From an uncultured Sphingomonadaceae bacterium (GTDB lineage Bacteria > Pseudomonadota > Alphaproteobacteria > Sphingomonadales > Sphingomonadaceae), in NCBI GenBank assembly GCA_903871605.1, contig CAIQHF010000051.1, positions 1-64,000 of the forward strand: a DNA stretch of 64,000 nt, written 5' to 3'. Positions 36,823 through 46,060 of this stretch are shown in pieces (positions within the stretch are counted from its first letter, which is position 1; every line of letters begins with the position of its first letter). Under the pieces are notes generated by a model. That model searched no databases. It was not told the origin of the DNA and saw only the letters and a list, made by a program, of their open reading frames with translations. The position numbers and the translations under genes were made by a program.

Positions 36823-37737
36823 TCAGGCGGCAGGCGCCACGACCCGGCGCGCGGCGGCGAGATAGGCGTCCATCGCGGTGGCGGTCGCGTCGGCGAGCGC
36901 GATGAACACGCGGCGGCCGTCATGCGCATCGGGGTGCCGGACGAGCAGCGCCTGCTCGGTCATCTGCGAGATCCAGCGCAGCGCGGTGGTGGCCGGCACC
37001 GCGGCGGCGATGCACAGGCTCGACACCGCGACCATCCGGCCCTCGATCCGCGCGGCGGCGAGATCGAGCAGGATGTCCCATGCCGGATCGGCGAACAGCG
37101 CGGGCTCGAAATGCTGACCGCGCAGGCGCCGCAGCTTGAGGATCGCGCGCACCAGCGGGGCGTCGGAGACGATCGGCGCCACGGCGCGCGCGTCGCTACC
37201 TCCCGCGACCGGTTCGGGGGCGCTCGCCGACAGCGCGGCGAGCGCGCGCGCGATGCGGCCGACCTCCTCGCCCAGTTGCGCGAGTCGCCGACGCCGATCC
37301 GACTCGCCCTCCTCGGCGACGCGTCCGGCCGGCACGGCGACAAGCTCGGACAGCGCGGCATCGCGTTCGACCGCGTCGGGATCGACGAGGATGGCGACGC
37401 CGGGATCGTCGATCCGCGCCGCGACGACGTCGATCAGCGCAGCCGGGGTCAATATCAGCGCAGCGAGCCGCCCCGAGGCCGCGCCGAGGCCGTTGAGGCG
37501 ATCGAGAATCGCATCGAGCGAGTCGCCGTCGTCCGCCCCGATATCGACGACCACGCTCGCCACGCGCTGATCGAGCCGTTCGATCGCGGCGGACAAGGGG
37601 CCGCTTGCGACGAGCCGCCCGCCCGCGCGCGTGATCGCGTCGGCGAGATGTTCGCGGCGATGCGGCTCGTCGGCGAACAGCAGCACGCCCGCGGACCGCA
37701 ATGCGACATAGGGAAGATCGGCAGACAGAGCGCGCAT
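36823..37737 (-). CDS. Winged-helix protein with receiver-like N-terminus
   Basis: A 304-residue protein. Residues 1-130 resemble a degenerate receiver (GVLLFADEPHRREHLADAI, SVVVDIGADDGD, LAALILTPAAL). Residues 200-304 form a MarR-like winged helix (DILLDLAAARIEGRMVAVSSLCIAAAVPATTALRWISQMTEQALLVRHPDAHDGRRVFIAL). The ATG at 37737 follows GGAGAG; an earlier ATG at 37755 lacks a good site. It ends three bases from the convergent MFS gene. Its role is unknown; it may regulate flagellar or cell-cycle genes. Confidence 0.75.
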   Translation of the reverse strand: MRALSADLPYVALRSAGVLLFADEPHRREHLADAITRAGGRLVASGPLSAAIERLDQRVASVVVDIGADDGDSLDAILDRLNGLGAASGRLAALILTPAALIDVVAARIDDPGVAILVDPDAVERDAALSELVAVPAGRVAEEGESDRRRRLAQLGEEVGRIARALAALSASAPEPVAGGSDARAVAPIVSDAPLVRAILKLRRLRGQHFEPALFADPAWDILLDLAAARIEGRMVAVSSLCIAAAVPATTALRWISQMTEQALLVRHPDAHDGRRVFIALADATATAMDAYLAAARRVVAPAA

Positions 37738-37840
37738 GACGACTCTCCGTTCCATTTCTGTTCCACTATGTCACGCGAACGGACGAAGGTCACGCAGAAA
37801 AACAAATCCGGAACGGATCGATCCCGATGGGCGTGTCGGT

Positions 37841-38239
37841 TCAGCCGATCCGCGCCCAGGCGTCGGCGATTTCGGCGATCATCTCGCGCGCCTCGATGAT
37901 CGGTTTCGGATCAGATTGCGCCGCCGCGATCCCGAGCAGCCGCCGCGCCTCGCGGTAGATCGCCGCGAGGCCCCCGGCGATCTCGCCACCCTGCGCATGA
38001 TCGAGGCTGCCCTCGAGCCCATGCAGGATCGAATTGGCGTGCGAGCGCCGCTTGATGACGCCGTCGCGCGACAGCGTGCCGTTGGCGGCCAGCCCGACCG
38101 CTAGCGTGTCGAACGTCTTGAGCAGTTCCTCGTAGAGCACTGCGATCAGCCGATGCGGCGACGCGCCCTCGATCTTCGACGCGAGATCGATCGTGGCATA
38201 ATGCTGTCGGGCAGCGGCATATCCGGCGGACGCGAGCAT
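37841..38239 (-). CDS. fliS: Flagellar export chaperone FliS
   Basis: A 132-residue cytosolic chaperone that binds the C-terminus of flagellin and keeps it unfolded for export. It has YAAARQHYATIDLASKIEGASPHRLIAVLYEELLKTFDT and four to five predicted helices. It lies 26 bp downstream of fliD, the usual partner. Confidence 0.92.
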   Translation of the reverse strand: MLASAGYAAARQHYATIDLASKIEGASPHRLIAVLYEELLKTFDTLAVGLAANGTLSRDGVIKRRSHANSILHGLEGSLDHAQGGEIAGGLAAIYREARRLLGIAAAQSDPKPIIEAREMIAEIADAWARIG

Positions 38240-38265
38240 GGCTTATCCTGATCTTTCTGTCGTGC

Positions 38266-40020
38266 TTAGGACGCGTTGGGGTTGGTCCACAGCCCGACCT
38301 GCTGTGTGAGGTAGCTCGACGTCGCCTTGTAGCCCGAGACGAGCGTGTTCATCTGGGTGAACTGGGTGACGAGCCGGTCGTGATAGACGGTCACCTGCGC
38401 GTCGGCCTTGGTGAGCGCGTCGGCAAGGCTGGTCTGCTGCGTCGTCAGGCTCGCCGCCAGCGTGGTGAGCGCGCCGGTGGTGCCGAGCAGCGTGTCGTGG
38501 ATCGCCTGAAGCACGCCGCCGAGCCCCTGGTTGATCGTGATCGTCGCGGTCGACGGCGCGGCCGAGAGGATCTGCAGCGAGAGCCCGTCCGCATTATTGC
38601 CGGCACCGGCGGTGAGGATCCAGCTCGATGCGCCCATCGCGGCACCGTTGATCGTCCCCGTCGCATTGCCGCCATTGACCGCCGGCGTGATCCCCGAGAC
38701 CGTATAGACACCCGAGGCGGCCGCGCCCGCGCTGCTGTTGATCAGCACCTGCGGGCTCGAGCTGCTCTGCGTCGTCATGAACATCTTCTCGACGTCGTCG
38801 GGATAGGTGGTCAGCATCGTCGAGAGCTTGGTCGCGTCGACAGACAGCGTGCCGTCCTGCGCGGTCTTGACGCCGAGCTCCGCCAGCGTGCGGATCGTGC
38901 CCGACGAGTTGAGCGGCGTCGTGGTCATCTTGGTCAGCTGGCTCTGCAGCGCGCGGATCGCCGGATTGCCGCGCAGCGGACCGGCGTCGGCGCTGCTCGT
39001 CGCCGCCGCGGTGGCGGTGTTGAGCTCGCTCAGCAGCGAGTTGTAGGCGCTGACGAAATCGTTGATCGACGAGGTGATCGCCGCGGTCGCGGGCGACGAG
39101 GACAGGCTGGTCGTGCCCGCCGCGACCAGGTTGATCTGCACCCCGGGGACGACATCCGAAAAGCTGTTCGTCGACCGGCTGACCGAGACGCCGTCGACGG
39201 TGAGCTGCGCGTCCTGCGCGCTCTGCGTGCTGGTCATCGTGGCCGACGCGCTGGCGGTGGCGGTGGGATCGAAGGACAACGCCGAAAGCGAGGTGCCGCC
39301 GGTCGGCTGCGTCACCGACGAATCGGTGCTGTCGGTGCCGGTCACCGTGAACGCCTGCGCCGCGCCCGTCGTGCCCTTGAGCACGAGCGTGCTCTTGCCG
39401 TCGGACCCGGAGATCACCGAGGCGGTGACGCCGGCACCCGCGGCGTTGATCGACTGCGCGATGCCGGCGAGCGTATCATTGTCGTTCGACACGGTGACGT
39501 TGATCGGCGTGCCGCCCGCGACGCTGAACGAGAGCGTGCCGGAGTTGAACGCCTGGGTGGTCGCATAGGCGGTGGATTTGACCGACTGCGCCTTGGCGAT
39601 CTGGGTGACGCTGATCGCGCTGCTGAGCGAGCCGATCGGCGTCCCGGCAACCGCGCTGACGGTCAGCACGCCGGTGTCCGACGAGGCCGGCTGCGTCTGC
39701 AACGTGCCGCCCGAGACGAGTGTGTTCAGCGAGGTCGAAAACGCCGTGAGGTCGCTCGAGATCGACGCCACCGAGGAGATTTGCGCGGTGTTGGCGGTCT
39801 GCTTGGTGGTGATCGGCGTCTCGACCGAGGTCTTCTGCGCGGCGGTGAGGCTGGTGACCAGCGACCCGGTATCGATGCTCGCGCCATTGGCGTTGAGGCT
39901 TGAGAGGATGCTCGCGCCGATCGCGGCGTTGCTTGCCGCGGTCGACGACGTGCTGGTCGCCGCGAGCGCGGCGGTCGCGGCCGTCGTCGAGGCCGATGTC
40001 GTGCTGCTGGTCGTCGTCAT
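38266..40020 (-). CDS. fliD: Flagellar filament cap protein FliD (hook-associated protein 2)
   Basis: A 584-residue secreted cap protein. The N-terminal half has GASILSSLNANGASIDTGSLVTSLTAAQKTSVETPI, the family's coiled D0 region; the C-terminal block has TINQGLGGVLQAIHDTLLGTTGALTTLAASLTTQQTSLADALTKADAQVTVYHDRLVTQFTQMNTLVSGYKATSSYLTQQ. The sequence is strongly threonine, serine and alanine rich, as is common for this family. It folds flagellin at the filament tip. Its RBS is AAGGAC. Confidence 0.95.
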   Translation of the reverse strand: MTTTSSTTSASTTAATAALAATSTSSTAASNAAIGASILSSLNANGASIDTGSLVTSLTAAQKTSVETPITTKQTANTAQISSVASISSDLTAFSTSLNTLVSGGTLQTQPASSDTGVLTVSAVAGTPIGSLSSAISVTQIAKAQSVKSTAYATTQAFNSGTLSFSVAGGTPINVTVSNDNDTLAGIAQSINAAGAGVTASVISGSDGKSTLVLKGTTGAAQAFTVTGTDSTDSSVTQPTGGTSLSALSFDPTATASASATMTSTQSAQDAQLTVDGVSVSRSTNSFSDVVPGVQINLVAAGTTSLSSSPATAAITSSINDFVSAYNSLLSELNTATAAATSSADAGPLRGNPAIRALQSQLTKMTTTPLNSSGTIRTLAELGVKTAQDGTLSVDATKLSTMLTTYPDDVEKMFMTTQSSSSPQVLINSSAGAAASGVYTVSGITPAVNGGNATGTINGAAMGASSWILTAGAGNNADGLSLQILSAAPSTATITINQGLGGVLQAIHDTLLGTTGALTTLAASLTTQQTSLADALTKADAQVTVYHDRLVTQFTQMNTLVSGYKATSSYLTQQVGLWTNPNAS

Positions 40021-40064
40021 CGCGCTGTCCTTCGCCTTCAGAAACGACCGTGGCGCAAAATTCT

Positions 40065-40499
40065 TTACAGCCCGTTCACTCCATCCCCCGCATTTTCGTC
40101 ACCGACCAGCCGACGCACGCTGGCGGCGCCCAGATGCGCCTGGACGCGCAGCGACATCTCGGCCTGCGCGCCGATGCGCCGCGCGAGGTCGGCGGCGGTG
40201 ATCGTGCCGCGGTAGCGCGCGTCGGCAAGGTCGCTCGCGCCCGCATCGAGCCTGTCGAATTCCTCGATCGTGCCGATCGCCGCGGCGATCCGTTCGCGGT
40301 TGTCCGCAAGCAGCGCCGCGTCTCGCCGCGCCGCGGCCTCGGGATCGGGGGTCTCGTCGCCGCCCGACGCGGCATGGAGCGAGGCCAGCCAGCGCAGCCG
40401 CTTCCCGCGCCGCTCGATCGTCTCACGCGCCGACATCGCCGTGGCAGCGGCGAGCGACACCGCGTCAACCCCCGTCACTGCCGATATCGCGTCGCCCAT
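40065..40499 (-). CDS. Unknown protein between flhB and fliD
   Basis: A 144-residue, mostly helical protein with a long central helix pair (AARRDAALLADNRERIAAAIGTIEEFDRL and TITAADLARRIGAQAEMSLRVQAHLGAASVRRLV). I do not recognise a family. Size, helicity and place beside fliD and flhB suggest a FliT- or FlgN-like chaperone or regulator, but a better FlgN candidate is at 59980. The ATG at 40499 starts MGDAISAVTG. Confidence 0.65.
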   Translation of the reverse strand: MGDAISAVTGVDAVSLAAATAMSARETIERRGKRLRWLASLHAASGGDETPDPEAAARRDAALLADNRERIAAAIGTIEEFDRLDAGASDLADARYRGTITAADLARRIGAQAEMSLRVQAHLGAASVRRLVGDENAGDGVNGL

Positions 40500-40582
40500 C
40501 GCCGATCCTTTGTCCCTCGACACAAGAACGGCAGGAACGGCAGAAGTTTAATCAGAAAGATGCGAAGCCCGTATATGCGCCG

Positions 40583-41719
40583 TCACGCGCTCGGCCGCCC
40601 ATTCTCGTCGAAGCGGATCTCGCCGGGCACCTCGACGACGGGCTGCGTGCGCCCCTCGGCCATCGCGCGATCGATGTTGAACACGAAGGCGAGGATCGTC
40701 GCGACCGCGATATAGAGATCCTCGCGGATCAGCTGCCCGGCGCGCGTCGTGAAATAGATCGCGCGCGCGAGCTGTGGATAGCTCAGCATCGGCACCTTAT
40801 ACTCGTCGGCAAGCGCGCGGATCGCGTCGGCGGTGGCGCCGCGCCCCCGCGCGACGACGATCGGCGCGGCATCCTCGCCCGGCCGATAGCGCAGTGCGAT
40901 CGCGAAATGCGTCGGGTTGGTGAGCACCACGCTGGCCTCCGCCACCGCCGAGCGCGCCGAGCGCCGCGACGCCTCCATCTGCCGCCTGCGGATCGCGCCC
41001 TTGAGCTCGGGCGAGCCTTCGGACTGCTTGTGCTCGTCCTTGACGTCCTGCTTGCTCATCCGCAGCTTGGCGGTGCGGCGGATCATCTGCGCGGGCACGT
41101 CGACGCCCGCGATCAGCACCAGCCCCATCGCCATCACGATCACCGCAAAGGCGAATGTGTGCCCCAATTCGGTGATCGACGTCGCGATGTCGCCGCGCCC
41201 CATGGTGGTGATCCGCGCGATCCGCGACGACAGCAGCCACCAGCCGATCACCCCCATCACGGTGACCTTGGCGATCGCCTTGAGCAGCTCGATCAGCCCC
41301 TGCGCCCCAAAGATGCGCTTGATCCCGGCGAGCGGATCGACGCGCTCGGGCTTGAACGCGATCGCCCCCCAGCGGAAGCCGAACGCGCCGAGCAGCGCGG
41401 GCGTCGCGACCGTGGCGAGCACGGTCGCGCCGAACAGCGTGCCGAGCGGGACGATCACGCGGCCGAGCATCCGCAGCAATGTCAGCCCGGGCTCGAAATC
41501 GTCGATCGCGCCGCGCCCGAAGCTCAGCGATCCGCGCAGCAGCTCGGTCAGCGCGCCGATCAGCAGCGGCCCGCCGAGCGCGATCCAGCCCGCGCCGACG
41601 ATCATCACCATCGCCGCACCGAGTTCCTTCGACTGGAGGACGTCGCCCTTTTCGGCGGCGTCGCGCAGCTTCTTCTCGGTCGGCGCTTCGGAGCGTTCGC
41701 CCGCGGACTCCTCGGCCAT
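40583..41719 (-). CDS. flhB: Flagellar type III export protein FlhB
   Basis: A 378-residue inner-membrane export gate component that controls the switch from rod and hook to filament substrates. The self-cleavage motif NPTH is at about residue 265 (VVLTNPTHFAIALRY). Four hydrophobic helices precede it and a cytoplasmic domain follows. It overlaps fliR by one base. Confidence 0.96.
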   Translation of the reverse strand: MAEESAGERSEAPTEKKLRDAAEKGDVLQSKELGAAMVMIVGAGWIALGGPLLIGALTELLRGSLSFGRGAIDDFEPGLTLLRMLGRVIVPLGTLFGATVLATVATPALLGAFGFRWGAIAFKPERVDPLAGIKRIFGAQGLIELLKAIAKVTVMGVIGWWLLSSRIARITTMGRGDIATSITELGHTFAFAVIVMAMGLVLIAGVDVPAQMIRRTAKLRMSKQDVKDEHKQSEGSPELKGAIRRRQMEASRRSARSAVAEASVVLTNPTHFAIALRYRPGEDAAPIVVARGRGATADAIRALADEYKVPMLSYPQLARAIYFTTRAGQLIREDLYIAVATILAFVFNIDRAMAEGRTQPVVEVPGEIRFDENGRPSA

Positions 41720-42504
41720 CAGCCCTTGCCCGTCGCGAGCGCGCGCGAAAGCGCCAGCCCGCGCTCGATCGAGCTCGCAATCCCGTCCCCCAGCGCGGGC
41801 GCCGCGACGGCGAGCAGCACGACGCCCGCGAAGATCGTCGCGGGTAGCCCGACCGAGAACAGGTTCATCGCGGGCGCCGACCGCGCCAGCATCGCCATCA
41901 CCACCTGGACGAGGATCAGCGCGAAACCGACGGGCAAGGCGATCGCCATGCCGGCGGCGAACATGTCGCCGCCGAAGGCGAAGACGTCGCGCAGGCTGCC
42001 CTGGCCGAGCCAGGCCTGCCCGGGCGGCAGCGAGTGATAGCTGTCGACGATGATCGTCGCGAGCATCAGATGGCCGTCCATCGCGAGGAACAGGAAGGTG
42101 CCGAGAATCGACAGGAACTGACCGATCGCGGGGGTCGAGGCGCCCGATTGCGGATCGACCATCTGCGCGAAGCCCAGCCCCATCGAATTGGCGATCACCT
42201 CGCCCGCCATCATCGCGGCCGAATAGCCGAGCTGGACCGCGAAGCCGAGCGCGAGCCCCGCAATCACCTCGCCCGCCACCAGCACGACGCCGGAGATGGT
42301 GGCGATGCCGCCCGGCGGCAGCTCGAACGGCGTCTGCGCGAGCGCGGGAATGCCCACCGCGAGGCTGATGATCAGCCGCACCTGCACCGGCACGTTCTGC
42401 GCCCCGAACACGGGGGCGGCGAGAAACGCAGCGCCCGGTCGGATCATCGCGACGAGGAAGATCCAGAGGTTCGCTTCGATCGCGACGAGGCCGCCGGGAA
42501 GCAT
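41719..42504 (-). CDS. fliR: Flagellar export gate protein FliR
   Basis: A 261-residue membrane protein of the FliPQR export gate. It contains about six hydrophobic helices (LWIFLVAMIRPGAAFLAAP, AGEVIAGLALGFAVQLGYSAAMMAGEVIANSMG) as in the family. The downstream flhB ATG overlaps its stop by one base. Confidence 0.95.
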   Translation of the reverse strand: MLPGGLVAIEANLWIFLVAMIRPGAAFLAAPVFGAQNVPVQVRLIISLAVGIPALAQTPFELPPGGIATISGVVLVAGEVIAGLALGFAVQLGYSAAMMAGEVIANSMGLGFAQMVDPQSGASTPAIGQFLSILGTFLFLAMDGHLMLATIIVDSYHSLPPGQAWLGQGSLRDVFAFGGDMFAAGMAIALPVGFALILVQVVMAMLARSAPAMNLFSVGLPATIFAGVVLLAVAAPALGDGIASSIERGLALSRALATGKG

Positions 42505-42534
42505 CAGGCGTACATCATCGTCATGGCACCATCG

Positions 42535-42816
42535 TCAGTGCAGCAGATCGGGGATGCGGTGGAACATGTCGCGCGTGAAATCGGCGAGCAGCGTCATCAC
42601 CGCGCCGCCGAACAGCGCTATGCAGATCGCGACGACGAGCAGCTTGGGGATGAACGACAGCGTCTGCTCGTTGATCGAGGTCGCCGCCTGCACCATGCCG
42701 AGGATCAGCCCCGCGACCAGCGCCGGGATCAGGATCGGCGCCGAGGCGAGCGCGAGCACCCACATCGCCTGCTGGGCGACGCCGATGAAATAGTCGGTGC
42801 CGACCGCGGGTTCCAT
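42535..42816 (-). CDS. fliQ: Flagellar export gate protein FliQ
   Basis: A 93-residue protein with two membrane helices (AMWVLALASAPILIPALVAGLILGMVQAATSINEQTLSFIPKLL and AICIALFGGAVMTLLADF), the classic FliQ pattern. The ATG at 42816 is chosen because upstream codons belong to an inverted repeat. Confidence 0.95.
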   Translation of the reverse strand: MEPAVGTDYFIGVAQQAMWVLALASAPILIPALVAGLILGMVQAATSINEQTLSFIPKLLVVAICIALFGGAVMTLLADFTRDMFHRIPDLLH

Positions 42817-42836
42817 CAGCGCGGCCCCGCGTCCAT

Positions 42837-42933
42837 GTTCCCCGGCGACAGCCGGGGCCCAGGCCCGCATTTTGATGGAAGCAAGACGCCGGCCACCGGC
42901 GTGAGGCCTGGGCCCCGGCTTTCGCCGGGGAAC
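42837..42933. repeat. Inverted repeat between fliP and fliQ
   Basis: Arms 42837-42865 and 42905-42933 (29 bases) are reverse complements with one mismatch; each carries a nested hairpin of the CCCCGGCNNNNGCCGGGG type. It is the same family as 24682..24779 in the GTA cluster. It interrupts an otherwise tight operon. Confidence 0.9.
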
Positions 42934-42949
42934 GGTAGTGCCCCGCCTC

Positions 42950-43831
42950 TCACCCGAAGCTCTGCGCGAGGCTGCCCATCGTCAGCGCCCAGCCATCGAC
43001 GAGCACGAACAGCAGCAGCTTGAACGGCATCGAGATGATCGTCGGCGACAGCATCATCATGCCGAGCGACATCAGCGTCGTCGCCACCACCAGATCGATC
43101 ACGAGAAAGGGCAGGAAGATCAGGAAGCCGATCTGGAACGCGGTCTTGAGCTCCGAGGTGACGTAGGCGGGCAGCAGGATCGAGAAGGGAATGTCGGCGG
43201 GCGTCGCGAATTTGGGCGCATGCGCGATGTCCGAGAAGAGCTGGATGTCGGTCTTGCGCACCTGGCGCACCATGAAGACATGGAGCGCGTCGCCCGACTT
43301 GGCGATCGCGGTCTCGAGCGGGATCTGGCCCGCGCCGTATGGCGTGACCGCGTCCGCGTTGATCCGGTCGATCACCGGCCGCATTATGAACAGCGTCAGG
43401 AACAGAGACAGCCCGACCAGCACCTGGTTGGGCGGGGTCTGCTGCAGCCCCAGCGCCTGACGCAGGATCGACAGCACGATGATGATCCGGGTGAAGCTGG
43501 TCATCATCAGGAGCAGCGACGGCAGCACCGTCAGCAGGCTCATCAGGATGAGGATCTGCAGCGACAGTGACAGCGGCTTGCCGTCGCCCGACACCTGGCC
43601 GAGCGCCTTGTTGAGCGCCGAGGACTGCACCGCGCCGGGTGGCGGGACGGCGCCGGTGCCGGGGGCTGCGGTCGCGGCGAACGCAGGGTGGGCGAGAAGC
43701 AGGGTCAGAAGGAGAAGAACAGCCGCACCGACAAACCACCGTATCCCCGCGACGGCGGGGACCCGGTTTCCGCGCCGCGACTGGGCCCCCGCCTGCGCGG
43801 GGGAACAGGTCGCGCGTACCATCACGCGCAT
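42950..43831 (-). CDS. fliP: Flagellar export gate protein FliP
   Basis: A 293-residue FliP with a signal-like helix ([20 protein letters not shown], residues 33-52) and the family core [40 protein letters not shown] and [36 protein letters not shown]. The ATG directly follows the fliO TAG (TAGATG). Residues about 10-29 are encoded by a palindromic repeat (43745..43803) and precede the signal helix, an unusual N-terminal extension. An internal GTG start is possible. Confidence 0.93.
   Translation of the reverse strand: MRVMVRATCSPAQAGAQSRRGNRVPAVAGIRWFVGAAVLLLLTLLLAHPAFAATAAPGTGAVPPPGAVQSSALNKALGQVSGDGKPLSLSLQILILMSLLTVLPSLLLMMTSFTRIIIVLSILRQALGLQQTPPNQVLVGLSLFLTLFIMRPVIDRINADAVTPYGAGQIPLETAIAKSGDALHVFMVRQVRKTDIQLFSDIAHAPKFATPADIPFSILLPAYVTSELKTAFQIGFLIFLPFLVIDLVVATTLMSLGMMMLSPTIISMPFKLLLFVLVDGWALTMGSLAQSFG
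43745..43803. repeat. Palindromic repeat inside the 5' end of fliP
   Basis: Two hairpins lie side by side: CCCCGC-GACG-GCGGGG (43745-43760) and CCCCCGC-CTGC-GCGGGGG (43786-43803). The translated product contains PAQAGAQ, like the repeat-encoded tail of the ROK kinase at 5281, so both derive from one repeat superfamily. Confidence 0.8.
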
Positions 43832-44131
43832 CTACGCATCCCCGTCGTCGATATAGCGCTGGAAGCCACTCTCGATCGGCGCTTCGGACAGCACATCCAT
43901 CCGCCCGCGCGAGACGCCGACCAAAATCCGCTTGCCCTCGAACTCGACCACCGCGAGCCGCCCGCCGGTCGCCCCCATCGGCACCGCGTCGACGACGCGC
44001 ACCAGCCGGTCGCGCTGCCCGCCCACCGAAAAGCCCGGCTGGAACTTGCGCAGCAGCCACAGCGTGCCCACCGCCATGCCCGCGACCAGCGCGAGCATCA
44101 CGACGACGTTGAGCAGATAGGTCCAGCTCAT
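43832..44131 (-). CDS. fliO: Flagellar biosynthesis protein FliO
   Basis: A 99-residue protein with one N-terminal membrane helix (YLLNVVVMLALVAGMAVGTLWLL) and a short cytoplasmic domain (RLVRVVDAVPMGATGGRLAVVEFEGKRILVGVSRGRMDVL). FliO helps assemble FliP. It overlaps fliN by four bases. Confidence 0.9.
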   Translation of the reverse strand: MSWTYLLNVVVMLALVAGMAVGTLWLLRKFQPGFSVGGQRDRLVRVVDAVPMGATGGRLAVVEFEGKRILVGVSRGRMDVLSEAPIESGFQRYIDDGDA

Positions 44132-44445
44132 GCCCGGCGTTCGAGCCCCGCCAGCCGCGCCTCCGTCGCGACGACATCGACGACGCGGATGCCGAAGCGG
44201 CCGTTGACCGTCACCACTTCGCCCTTGGCGACCAGCGTGCCGTTGACGAGGATGTCGAGCAGTTCGTTGGCCTGGCGATCGAGCTCGACCACCGAGCCTT
44301 CGTTCAGATCGAGCAATTCGCTGAGCTTGAGCGAGGTCGAGCCGACCTCGACCGACAGCCGCAACGGAATGTCCGCGAGCAGCCGGTAATTGCGTCCGGC
44401 CGGTGTGTTCGGATCGTCGATCCCCGGAAAGGGCGCGTCACTCAT
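44128..44445 (-). CDS. fliN: Flagellar motor switch protein FliN
   Basis: A 105-residue C-ring protein with the SpoA domain: LLADIPLRLSVEVGSTSLKLSELLDLNEGSVVELDRQANELLDILVNGTLVAKGEVVTVNGRFGIRV. The long frame to 44574 includes the fliM 3' end in another frame and is not used. It builds the C-ring with FliG and FliM. Confidence 0.95.
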   Translation of the reverse strand: MSDAPFPGIDDPNTPAGRNYRLLADIPLRLSVEVGSTSLKLSELLDLNEGSVVELDRQANELLDILVNGTLVAKGEVVTVNGRFGIRVVDVVATEARLAGLERRA

Positions 44446-44485
44446 GTCGCTCAATGTCCCATATCCCCGCTTGACGTCATACCGC

Positions 44486-45439
44486 TCACTGGCCCCCGCT
44501 GCGGTCCGGCGCGCCGATCGTCTCGACCTGGAACGCCGCGCGTCCTTCCTGCTCGCCGATCGTGCCTTCCGCAAGCCGTCTGTTGCCGACGATCAGCGGA
44601 ACCTTGGGCGCGAGCGTGATCGGGATCACGTCGCCCGCCTTGAGCGCGAGCAGCTCGCTGACCGACAGCGTCGGGCGCGCGACGACCGAGCGCACCGGCA
44701 GGCTGACCCGCTCGAGCGCGCGTGCCATGCGAAAGCGGAACTCGCTGTCGACGGGCCCCGCCTCGGCGTGGATCTTGGCGGCAAGCTGCGCCTCATAGGC
44801 GCGCATCGCGCCGAGCGGGAACACCAGATCGATGCTGGTCGCGCCCGGGCCGCCACCGGCGACCGCGAAGCGCTGCACCACCACCGACTCGTCGCCGCGG
44901 ACCAGGCTCGCATAGCCGGCGTTGGTCTCGCGCGAGGCGAGCATCGGCTCGAGCGGCACGATATCGGCCCAGACCTCGACGACGGCGGCCGCGATCGCAT
45001 CGGTGAGGCGCGACAGCAGCCGCTCCTCGGCGGCGGTGAATTCGCGCTTGCGCACCGAGGCGTTGCTGCCGCCGGTGCCGCCATAGAAGGCGTCGACCAG
45101 CCGGCTGACATAATCGGGGCTGATCGCGACGAGCATGCCGCCCTTCATCGGACGCAGCCGGTAGAGGCTGAGCGAGGTGAATTCGGGCAGGCCGTCGCGC
45201 CACGTCTCGAAGCGCGAGGTCAGCGCGGCCTCCGCCTCGACCTTGGGTTTGACGCGCGCGAACGGCTCGAACACGTCGCGCAGCCGCCGCGCGAGCCGTT
45301 CGCCGACGCGGTCCAGCCCGGCGAGGCGCGCGCCGGGCCGCAACGCCTCGCTGCCCAGCGAGAACGGCTGCACGTCCTTGCCCCACGCCTGCGCGTTCAG
45401 CCGAGACTCGTCTTGATTGCCGATCGGCTCCCTGGCCAC
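44486..45439 (-). CDS. fliM: Flagellar motor switch protein FliM
   Basis: A 317-residue C-ring protein. The middle domain has LPEFTSLSLYRLRPMKGGMLVAISPDYVSRLVDAFYGGTG and FTAAEERLLSRLTDAIAAAVVEVWADI; the C-terminal SpoA domain follows from about residue 245. The N-terminal CheY-binding peptide (consensus LSQxEIDALL) is not evident; the protein starts REPIGNQDESRLNAQAW. Confidence 0.93.
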   Translation of the reverse strand: MAREPIGNQDESRLNAQAWGKDVQPFSLGSEALRPGARLAGLDRVGERLARRLRDVFEPFARVKPKVEAEAALTSRFETWRDGLPEFTSLSLYRLRPMKGGMLVAISPDYVSRLVDAFYGGTGGSNASVRKREFTAAEERLLSRLTDAIAAAVVEVWADIVPLEPMLASRETNAGYASLVRGDESVVVQRFAVAGGGPGATSIDLVFPLGAMRAYEAQLAAKIHAEAGPVDSEFRFRMARALERVSLPVRSVVARPTLSVSELLALKAGDVIPITLAPKVPLIVGNRRLAEGTIGEQEGRAAFQVETIGAPDRSGGQ

Positions 45440-45469
45440 ATCCGTCCCTTCACGCTCGTCTTCACCACC

Positions 45470-46042
45470 TTACTGGATGATGAAGCTGGTGAAATAGACA
45501 TCATCGATCCCCCCGTAACCCGTCTTCTCGACGAGCACCTTGTTGATCGCGTCGCGCAGCCGGCCCTGGAGCGCGGTCTTGCCCTCGGGCGTGCCCAGCA
45601 CGAACGCATCCTGGTTGGCGAGCGTCTCGAGCACCGCCGAACGGATCGGCATCTCATTGTCCTTGAACCCGTCGAGCACCTTGGCGTCGTAGAAGGTCGA
45701 GACGCCGATCGCGATCTGCGCGATGCCGTCGGTATCGCGCAGGTTCGAGGTGAAGGGCTGCTCCATCGTGTAATAGGACGCCTTGTAGCGTCGCGGATCG
45801 GGCGCGAAGCTGCCGACCGCCTTGTGGACGATCGTCGGATCGGCGCTCTGGCCCTCGCGCAGCACCAGCTTGGGCGCATAGGGGTCGACCTCCTCGCGCG
45901 CGTGCGCGCCACCGAGCCCCATTCCGGCCGCTACCATGCCGCCCGCGACGCCGCCGCCGGCGAGCACGAGCCCGCCAACCACGAGCAGGATCAGCTTCTT
46001 CTTGCCCTTCTTCTTGGGCGCGGGGGCGGCGTCGTCACTCAT
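45470..46042 (-). CDS. fliL: Flagellar basal body-associated protein FliL
   Basis: A 190-residue single-pass protein: a lysine-rich N-terminus (PAPKKKGKKKLILLVVGG), one helix, and a periplasmic domain with YYTMEQPFTSNLRDTDGIAQIAIGVSTFYD. FliL supports stator function near the motor. It ends 31 bp before fliM. Confidence 0.92.
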   Translation of the reverse strand: MSDDAAPAPKKKGKKKLILLVVGGLVLAGGGVAGGMVAAGMGLGGAHAREEVDPYAPKLVLREGQSADPTIVHKAVGSFAPDPRRYKASYYTMEQPFTSNLRDTDGIAQIAIGVSTFYDAKVLDGFKDNEMPIRSAVLETLANQDAFVLGTPEGKTALQGRLRDAINKVLVEKTGYGGIDDVYFTSFIIQ

Positions 46043-46060
46043 CTCTCGGTCCTCGGGGCA

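Noticed and set aside
36823-37737. Possible flagellar response regulator
   Set aside because: The receiver-like region lacks a clear phospho-acceptor context and the gene is separated from fliS; it is reported only as a winged-helix protein.
40065-40499. Assignment as FlgN
   Set aside because: A better FlgN candidate follows flgM at 59980..60303, with the classical gene order.
43688-44389. Plus-strand frames across fliO and fliP
   Set aside because: They are antisense to well-supported flagellar genes and have compositions typical of high-GC shadow frames.
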